Below are positions 59,219-64,000 of a stretch of DNA of 64,000 bases, piece after piece. How positions within the stretch are numbered: the stretch's first letter is position 1; each line of letters opens with the position of its first letter. The notes beneath the pieces are model-generated. The model did not search any database. It saw nothing but the letters and a program-made list of their open reading frames with translations, and was not told the DNA's origin. Position numbers and translations under genes: made by a program. Source of the stretch: Cytobacillus sp. NJ13 (GTDB lineage Bacteria > Bacillota > Bacilli > Bacillales > Cytobacillaceae); assembly GCA_030348385.1 (NCBI GenBank), contig JAUCFP010000006.1, forward strand, positions 4,801,501 to 4,865,500, read 5' to 3'.

Positions 59219-60103
59219 ATGAAATATGTAGATTCTGAACAAGTGCATAAAAAAATGGGCAGCCGACTGCTAGCCAATAGCCTTGCTAAAACACTTTTCT
59301 TTTTGGCCACTTTATTTGGCCTGGTAGTTTTAATTGTTTTGATTTATCGGGTTCTTGCTGATGGTTTAGGCTGGATCAACATGGATTTTCTGATGAACCG
59401 TTTATCGACGGATCCTGAAAGAGCAGGAATCTGGGGAGCAATAACAGGAACACTATGGCTGATGCTTGTTGTTGCTCCTGTAACGATGATTCTTGGTGTA
59501 GGCACAGCCATTTATCTTGAAGAATATGCAGCCAAGGGCCGTATTACTTCATTTATTAAAACGAATATCTCAAACCTGGCGGGTGTTCCGTCTGTTGTTT
59601 TTGGAATCCTTGGATTAACTGTTTTTGCAAGAGCATTGGATTTGGGTTCTGTAGTTCTCGCAGGAGGTCTTACGATGGCACTGCTGGTTCTTCCTGTTGT
59701 AGTAGTTGCCAGCCAGGAAGCCATTCGTGCAGTTCCTCAATTCTTAAGAGAAGCCTCTTACGGTATGGGTGCAACAAAATGGCAGACCATTAAAAATGTA
59801 GTCCTTCCCGCATCTCTGCCGGGAATTCTTACGGGTGTCATTCTTGCACTGTCACGGGCAATCGGTGAAACAGCGCCATTGGTTGTTATCGGTATTCCGG
59901 CATTGTTAATACCTGTTCCTGATGGGATCTTTGATAAATTTACGATATTGCCGGTGCAGATTTATTACTGGACTCTTGACTCTGCCCTTGTAGCGGAATA
60001 TGCCAACCTGGCAGCTGCAACTATCGTTATATTATTGATTGTATTGTTTGTGATGAATTCAATCGCTATTTTGATCCGCAATAAATTCCAAAAAAGATAT
60101 TAG
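59219..60103 (+). CDS. pstA: Phosphate ABC transporter permease PstA
   Basis: Second permease, 294 residues, about six membrane helices and the EAA motif (SQEAIRAVPQFLREASYGMGATKWQTI ... ALSRAIGETAPL). ATG at 59219 has GGGAGGAATATTA as ribosome site within the last codons of pstC. It heterodimerises with PstC. Confidence 0.95.
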   Translation: MKYVDSEQVHKKMGSRLLANSLAKTLFFLATLFGLVVLIVLIYRVLADGLGWINMDFLMNRLSTDPERAGIWGAITGTLWLMLVVAPVTMILGVGTAIYLEEYAAKGRITSFIKTNISNLAGVPSVVFGILGLTVFARALDLGSVVLAGGLTMALLVLPVVVVASQEAIRAVPQFLREASYGMGATKWQTIKNVVLPASLPGILTGVILALSRAIGETAPLVVIGIPALLIPVPDGIFDKFTILPVQIYYWTLDSALVAEYANLAAATIVILLIVLFVMNSIAILIRNKFQKRY

Positions 60104-60121
60104 TCTGGGAGGTTTTATATA

Positions 60122-60949
60122 ATGCCTGTAGTGACAGAAAAAACAAATCCAAATGTAAAAAAAGAAAACTTAAACCCAAATTCAAAAGAAAACAAAAAAG
60201 TTGTTTATCATACAAAAGATCTTAACCTTTGGTACGGTGAGGGCCATGCGTTAAAAAATATTAATTTGGCCATCAATGAAAATGAAGTAACAGCCATCAT
60301 CGGTCCATCAGGATGCGGCAAGTCCACTTATATTAAAACTCTGAACCGCATGGTTGAACTTGTGCCTACAGTAAAGATTTCCGGTGAAATCTTATACCGT
60401 GAACGTAATATACTTGATAAATCTTTTAAAGTGGAGGATTTAAGAACAAGTGTAGGCATGGTTTTCCAAAAGCCAAATCCTTTTCCAAAGTCTATTTATG
60501 AAAATGTGGCATATGGACCGAAAATACACGGAATCCGTGATAAAAAAATACTGGATGAAATTGTTGAAAAAAGCTTAAGGGGAGCGGCAATCTGGGATGA
60601 AGTAAAGGATCGGCTGAACCAGAATGCGTACGGCTTATCCGGCGGACAGCAGCAGCGTCTATGCATTGCACGCTGTCTTGCAATTGAACCGGATGTCATT
60701 TTAATGGATGAGCCAACTTCTGCACTCGACCCAATTTCCACTTTAAAGGTAGAGGAGCTTGTGCAGGAGCTTAAGGAAGAATTCAGTATTATCATCGTTA
60801 CTCATAATATGCAGCAGGCAGCACGTATTTCTGATAAAACAGCTTTCTTCTTAAACGGTGAAGTAATCGAGTTTGCCGATACAGATAAGATATTCTCTAC
60901 CCCTTCAGATAAGCGGACTGAGGATTATATCACTGGACGATTCGGCTAA
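60122..60949 (+). CDS. pstB: Phosphate ABC transporter ATP-binding protein PstB
   Basis: ATPase of 275 residues. Walker [10 protein letters not shown], signature LSGGQQQR, Walker [14 protein letters not shown]-loop [13 protein letters not shown]. The N-terminal 30 residues are a low-complexity Asn/Lys-rich head ahead of the ABC core. GGGAGGTTTTATA precedes the ATG. Only one pstB is present; B. subtilis has two (pstBA, pstBB). Confidence 0.97.
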   Translation: MPVVTEKTNPNVKKENLNPNSKENKKVVYHTKDLNLWYGEGHALKNINLAINENEVTAIIGPSGCGKSTYIKTLNRMVELVPTVKISGEILYRERNILDKSFKVEDLRTSVGMVFQKPNPFPKSIYENVAYGPKIHGIRDKKILDEIVEKSLRGAAIWDEVKDRLNQNAYGLSGGQQQRLCIARCLAIEPDVILMDEPTSALDPISTLKVEELVQELKEEFSIIIVTHNMQQAARISDKTAFFLNGEVIEFADTDKIFSTPSDKRTEDYITGRFG

Positions 60950-61013
60950 TCAATTATACTGGTTTGTATCAACGATTTAATCATTACTATTAGGATGAAG
61001 GGGGATTACATTG

Positions 61014-61673
61014 ATGGTAGTACGCGAAAGGTTTGAATATGATCTGCAGGAACTTCAAAAAAAACTGATTGAAATTGGCAATTTTGCTGTAGAGGCCTTG
61101 CATAGATCGGTTGAAGCGCTTGAAACACAAAATATAGAATTGGCACTTGAGATCATTGATGACGATAACCAGGCTGATATTTTATATGAGGAAATAAATG
61201 ATTTAGCCATTCTGTTAATTGCCAAACAGCAGCCTGTGGCTATTGACCTTCGCCGCATCATTGTCGCTATAAAAATCGCAACAGACATTGAACGAATTGC
61301 TGACTTTGGAGTGAATATTGCGAAGTCTACAATTCGGATTGGGTCAGAACCTCTTATTAAGCCGATTGAACATATAAAAGAAATGTACAAAATTTCTACA
61401 GAAATGCTGCGTCTATCACTGGAGGCTTTCACTGAAGAAGATATTACAAAGGCAAAAAAAGTTGCCGATATGGATGATCAGGTAGACGACCTATATGGTG
61501 AAACAATTAAAGAGCTGCTGCAAATCAACCTGCAGAAACCCGAATATCTTCCTCAGATCACTCAGCTGTCTTTTGTTTGCCGATATTTAGAAAGAGCAGC
61601 GGATCATGTTACCAATATCTCTGAACATATTTTTTACCTGGTTAAAGGACGCCAGTATGATTTGAATAATTAA
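61014..61673 (+). CDS. phoU: Phosphate signalling protein PhoU
   Basis: PhoU of 219 residues: two three-helix bundles with the repeats LALEIIDDDNQAD...RRIIVAIKIATDIERIADFGVNIAKS and ERAADHVTNISEHIFYL. It links PstSCAB to PhoR and limits phosphate uptake. ATG at 61014; TTG at 61011 fits the GAAGGGGG site slightly better. B. subtilis pst operons lack phoU, to my knowledge, so this addition is a lineage difference. Repeat B4 begins right after the stop. Confidence 0.94.
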   Translation: MVVRERFEYDLQELQKKLIEIGNFAVEALHRSVEALETQNIELALEIIDDDNQADILYEEINDLAILLIAKQQPVAIDLRRIIVAIKIATDIERIADFGVNIAKSTIRIGSEPLIKPIEHIKEMYKISTEMLRLSLEAFTEEDITKAKKVADMDDQVDDLYGETIKELLQINLQKPEYLPQITQLSFVCRYLERAADHVTNISEHIFYLVKGRQYDLNN

Positions 61674-61716
61674 ATAAGAAAAGCGGAAGTGCCTTGCCGC
61701 GCTTGTGCCAGACAGT
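61674..61716 (+). repeat. Interspersed hairpin repeat, family B, short copy B4
   Basis: TAAGAAAAGCGGAAGTGCC ... CCAGACAGT: ends match family B; the middle is shortened to a small hairpin (GCGG/CCGC). It starts within 3 nt of the phoU stop. Confidence 0.6.
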
Positions 61717-61755
61717 AAAAAAGCTAAAAGGATTCACCTCCTTTTAGCTTTTTGT
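61717..61755 (+). terminator. Bidirectional terminator after phoU
   Basis: AAAAAAGCTAAAAGG/CCTTTTAGCTTTTTT; the convergent gene stop (61744) is inside it. Confidence 0.9.
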
Positions 61756-62235
61756 TATGATTTTTGCGATTTCTTTGTAGCTCATATCAGCGGTCAGTTC
61801 AAATGTGCCCAGCTGTACTTTTTTGCTGTACCCGTATTCTTCAAGGTAATTGCCGAAGTCTGCTGCCTGATCGATTACATTTGCCTTTTCAAGCTGTGCT
61901 GCGATTTCCCCAGGTGTCATGCCACTATTAATTGTAAGCTGATAAACTTCCTGTGAATTTTCTTCCGGCTCCGTATTTTTCTCAGCAGGTTTTTCTTTTT
62001 CTTCCGTATACTTGTTTGCTGGATCTTCGGATTTAGTCTGCTGCAATAGAGTATATTCTTCGTCTGTTAAAACAGTATAGCCGTTTGTCTGAAGAAATTC
62101 TTTCGCTCTGTTTTCATCTATTTTTCTATTTTCAGACTGATCCGGTTTTATGAAAAAATAGGCTGTGCCGAAGGCTATGACAGCCATAAGGATGCCAAAT
62201 GCAAATGCCCGGGTATTTCTTTTATTCATAGCCAT
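61744..62235 (-). CDS. Membrane-anchored protein with MltG/YceG-like LysM domain only
   Basis: Product of 163 residues: one N-terminal membrane helix (about residues 9-30), an acidic Lys/Glu-rich linker (about 60-95), then a C-terminal domain (about 100-160) that looks like the LysM-like substrate-binding part of endolytic transglycosylase MltG (INSGMTPGEIAAQLEKANVID... LQAGTFEL-like VQLGTFELTADMSYKEIAKII). The catalytic YceG domain is absent. It overlaps the next upstream gene (62222) by 14 nt. It is a likely positional counterpart of B. subtilis yqzC. Function unknown. Confidence 0.8.
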   Translation of the reverse strand: MAMNKRNTRAFAFGILMAVIAFGTAYFFIKPDQSENRKIDENRAKEFLQTNGYTVLTDEEYTLLQQTKSEDPANKYTEEKEKPAEKNTEPEENSQEVYQLTINSGMTPGEIAAQLEKANVIDQAADFGNYLEEYGYSKKVQLGTFELTADMSYKEIAKIITKS

Positions 62236-62623
62236 GACCTCTAAATTTCATTTCTGTTTGAATGGTCTTTACTTCATCAGGAGAGAGTGATGATTGTCTG
62301 GCAATTTGCTCTATTGACAATCCTTGCCTGGTAAGCAGCATCACCTGATTTTTTATAATTTCATGAACGTCCCTTTTCACTAAGGAATGAGCAGAAGAGT
62401 CAGCAGGAACGTGCTGAATAAAGGGTTCTTCAGCCACCAGCAGTTCTTCTTCCAATACTTTTAATTTCTTTTTAATCTGATACATTTCCTGAATCTGCTG
62501 CATGGACATTTGGTCCATTTCTTCGCGCAGCTCTTTATAAGGATCTTTCAAGAACGCTGAAAGTATAAATAGCCCTATAGACAAGATCAATAATGCCAGC
62601 ATGATTGATTCCAAAAAAGTCAC
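62222..62623 (-). CDS. Membrane-anchored coiled-coil protein with C-terminal HTH-like segment
   Basis: Product of 133 residues: an N-terminal helix (about 6-25), a coiled coil (about 28-70, EEMDQMSMQQIQEMYQIKKKLKVLEEELL), and a C-terminal segment LLTRQGLSIEQIARQSSLSPDEVKTIQ that has the spacing of a resolvase-type helix-turn-helix. The layout resembles SwrB/DUF6115-like proteins but homology is not secure. ATG at 62623 with AGGTGACTTT upstream on the minus strand. Overlaps the downstream gene by 14 nt. Positional counterpart of yqzD is possible. Confidence 0.75.
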   Translation of the reverse strand: MTFLESIMLALLILSIGLFILSAFLKDPYKELREEMDQMSMQQIQEMYQIKKKLKVLEEELLVAEEPFIQHVPADSSAHSLVKRDVHEIIKNQVMLLTRQGLSIEQIARQSSLSPDEVKTIQTEMKFRGHGYE

Positions 62624-62938
62624 CTCTTATTCATTGAACAGAAATATTTTACCATCAAAATTGACAAATTTCGATATGCAATCCATAAACAGGTGAAAAT
62701 TAAAGATTTTTGTCGCTGGAGCTCTGTCGAAAAAGCATCCCGGCAAATTTTGAAAATTTTTTTCTTATTTATATTCAAGCAGGCATGTGCATTCGCAGGA
62801 AGCGACAATTTCCGTTCATTGTAGGCTATCCATATCAGTGATAACATTGAGTTATAAAAATAGTCATAAAATTTTGCTTTTTGTCATATATATCCCTTTT
62901 TTATTGGGTTATGAAAATAAATACAAGAGGTGCCGGGT
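62624..62938. other. Divergent control region upstream of the HTH-DUF4912 gene
   Basis: About 315 nt, AT-rich, without a gene I can support. A plus-strand TTGACA (62659-62664) followed 17 nt later by CATAAA could be a weak promoter, which would give a leader of about 250 nt. Several CGACA/TGTCG half-sites (62710-62735 and about 62803) are visible and not assigned. Confidence 0.35.
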
Positions 62939-63574
62939 ATGATCGATGAAATTATTAAGCTTCGCCGCAGGGGGCTTTCATTTCGCAAAATTGCCAGTGA
63001 GCTTGATACAACAGTAGGAAAAGTGCAATACCAATGGACCAAACTTATCCAAAATAAAGCAAAACGCGACAGCGAGGAGTCTGCCGGGCATAAGGGGACA
63101 GCTGAAGAAAATCCCGTTCCTAAACAAACGAAAGATCAATTGATATTAACAAGCATAACATCTGATAAGGTAAAAGTATTATGGAAATTATCTAATCATA
63201 AAGAGAGGATGGCTTCACTTTACTTGGACGAGCCTGTCTCTTCCATGAGAAAATCTTTAAGAATCTATGATGTAACCGGGATTAATTTTGATGGCGCCAA
63301 TGCGCTCTCTGATCATGAAGTAATCCTGTCTCATCAGTCAGAATGGATCTTCAAAGGGCTCAAACCTGGCAGGGTGTATTGTGTAGAGCTGGGCATAAAA
63401 TTGACAGAAGTCCATTTCTTCCCATTGCTGCGCTCAGAAGCAATTCATACTTCTGAGGAAATGCTTTATCAACCATCCGGAAAAGGCGAAGCTGAGAAGC
63501 AGCCTGCTGAATGGACTGTGAATGTGAGTACATACACTTATTATGAATCAATGAGTGAAGGAGAAGGTAAATAA
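62939..63574 (+). CDS. HTH and DUF4912 domain protein
   Basis: Protein of 211 residues: an N-terminal HTH (MIDEIIKLRRRGLSFRKIASELDTTVGKVQYQWTK, residues 1-35), a charged linker (about 36-60), and a DUF4912 domain (about 65-185; VLWKLSNHKERMASLYLD, GLKPGRVYCVELGI). DUF4912 is a beta-rich domain seen next to glycan synthesis genes in Firmicutes; its ligand is not known. ATG at 62939 has AAGAGGTG 7 nt upstream. It overlaps the glycosyltransferase start by 1 nt (TAATG), so the two are translationally coupled. Confidence 0.85.
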   Translation: MIDEIIKLRRRGLSFRKIASELDTTVGKVQYQWTKLIQNKAKRDSEESAGHKGTAEENPVPKQTKDQLILTSITSDKVKVLWKLSNHKERMASLYLDEPVSSMRKSLRIYDVTGINFDGANALSDHEVILSHQSEWIFKGLKPGRVYCVELGIKLTEVHFFPLLRSEAIHTSEEMLYQPSGKGEAEKQPAEWTVNVSTYTYYESMSEGEGK

Positions 63575-64000
63575 TGATGGAAACGGTAACTGCTGAGAGA
63601 AATAAAAATAGCTGCCATAAAGGTTTACCTAAGATCCTTCTTCTTACGTGGGAATATCCTCCACATGTTGTCGGCGGCTTATCAAGACATGTGCATGGAC
63701 TCGCCGGAGGATTGAAACATGATTATGAGGTCCATATTCTGACAGCTAATCCGGGCGATCTTTCCAGCACTGAACTTAAAGATGGTATCTATATACACCG
63801 AGTTAAGCCGCTTAATGAAAAAGATCCTAACTTTTTGCATTGGATTTTAGGATTGAATTTGGCTATGGAGCAAAAAGCCATTGAACTGTCATCCTTCCAT
63901 CGCTTCGAGGTCATCCACGCACATGACTGGCTTGTAGGTGCTTGCGGCCTGTCATTAAAGGAGAGTTTAAAGTGTCCTTTAATCACGACTATACATGCAA
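63574..64000 (+). CDS. Glycosyltransferase family 4/5-like protein, 5' part
   Basis: First 142 codons of a GT-B fold glycosyltransferase, truncated by the window edge. The start KILLLTWEYPPHVVGGLSRH is typical of glycogen/starch synthase-like and GT4 enzymes (nucleotide-sugar-dependent). The Gly-rich VGG turn and VIHAHDW motif are visible; catalytic C-terminal E-x7-E lies outside. Two ATGs (63574 and 63577) follow AGGAGAAGG. Linked with the DUF4912 gene; a role in an alpha-glucan or other polysaccharide is inferred. Confidence 0.85.
   Translation, partial: MMETVTAERNKNSCHKGLPKILLLTWEYPPHVVGGLSRHVHGLAGGLKHDYEVHILTANPGDLSSTELKDGIYIHRVKPLNEKDPNFLHWILGLNLAMEQKAIELSSFHRFEVIHAHDWLVGACGLSLKESLKCPLITTIHA

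Noticed and set aside
62620..62847. 75-codon frame on the minus strand before the coiled-coil/HTH gene
   Set aside because: No ribosome site; Lys/Ile-rich random translation of AT-rich DNA.

Overview
The window is a contiguous piece of a low-GC Gram-positive chromosome from the Bacillaceae. The protein sequences and gene order follow the Bacillus subtilis lepA-to-pst region almost gene for gene, and the interspersed repeats resemble those I remember from Bacillus/Cytobacillus-type genomes. The species cannot be named from the sequence alone. I see no rRNA, tRNA, transposase, prophage or CRISPR array. It is a housekeeping region with a few lineage-specific insertions.

Layout, left to right. 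(1) 1-10.7 kb: the 3' end of lepA, hemW, then the CIRCE-controlled heat-shock operon hrcA-grpE-dnaK-dnaJ running into prmA-rsmE-mtaB. (2) 10.8-13.8 kb: deoC between two repeats, a convergent Na/Pi-family transporter, rpsU-yqeY. (3) 13.9-22.7 kb: a sigma-W type promoter drives yqeZ-floA-yqfB; then the sporulation genes yqfC-yqfD, followed by phoH, pgpH, ybeY and dgkA. (4) 22.7-34.5 kb: cdd-era-yqzL-recO, a glycine T-box with glyQ-glyS, ccpN-yqfL, and yqxD-dnaG-sigA. (5) 34.5-43.7 kb: an unknown membrane protein, an acyl-CoA dehydrogenase, cccA, trmK-yqfO, ispH, yqfQ, cshB, nfo and yqfT. (6) 43.8-49.9 kb: zinc uptake genes znuC-znuB-zur behind a Zur-box-like site, yqfW, yqfX, ispG, yqfZ and yqgB. 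(7) 50-61.7 kb: a Na/Pi transporter with a PhoU-like tail, yqgC, sodA, yqgE, pbpA and a Pho-box-controlled pstS-pstC-pstA-pstB-phoU operon. (8) 61.7-64 kb: a two-gene unit encoding an MltG-like LysM-only membrane protein and a coiled-coil/HTH membrane protein, divergent from an HTH-DUF4912 protein gene and a truncated family-4-like glycosyltransferase gene.

The main themes are protein folding and stress (hrcA operon, sigma-W/flotillin), translation and RNA modification, replication-transcription initiation (dnaG-sigA), metal homeostasis, and phosphate acquisition (two Na/Pi-type transporters plus Pst/PhoU).

The most unusual signals are non-coding. Two families of structured interspersed repeats occur; two copies of family A show compensatory base-pair changes. 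At yqfC, and more weakly at yqgE, the Shine-Dalgarno sequence is the 3' arm of a terminator-like hairpin that ends just before the start codon. A structured leader precedes dnaJ, and two genes (ccpN, yqxD) lack a well-placed standard start codon. I did not find a convincing new multi-gene defence or metabolic system; the 61.7-64 kb block is the least understood gene neighbourhood.
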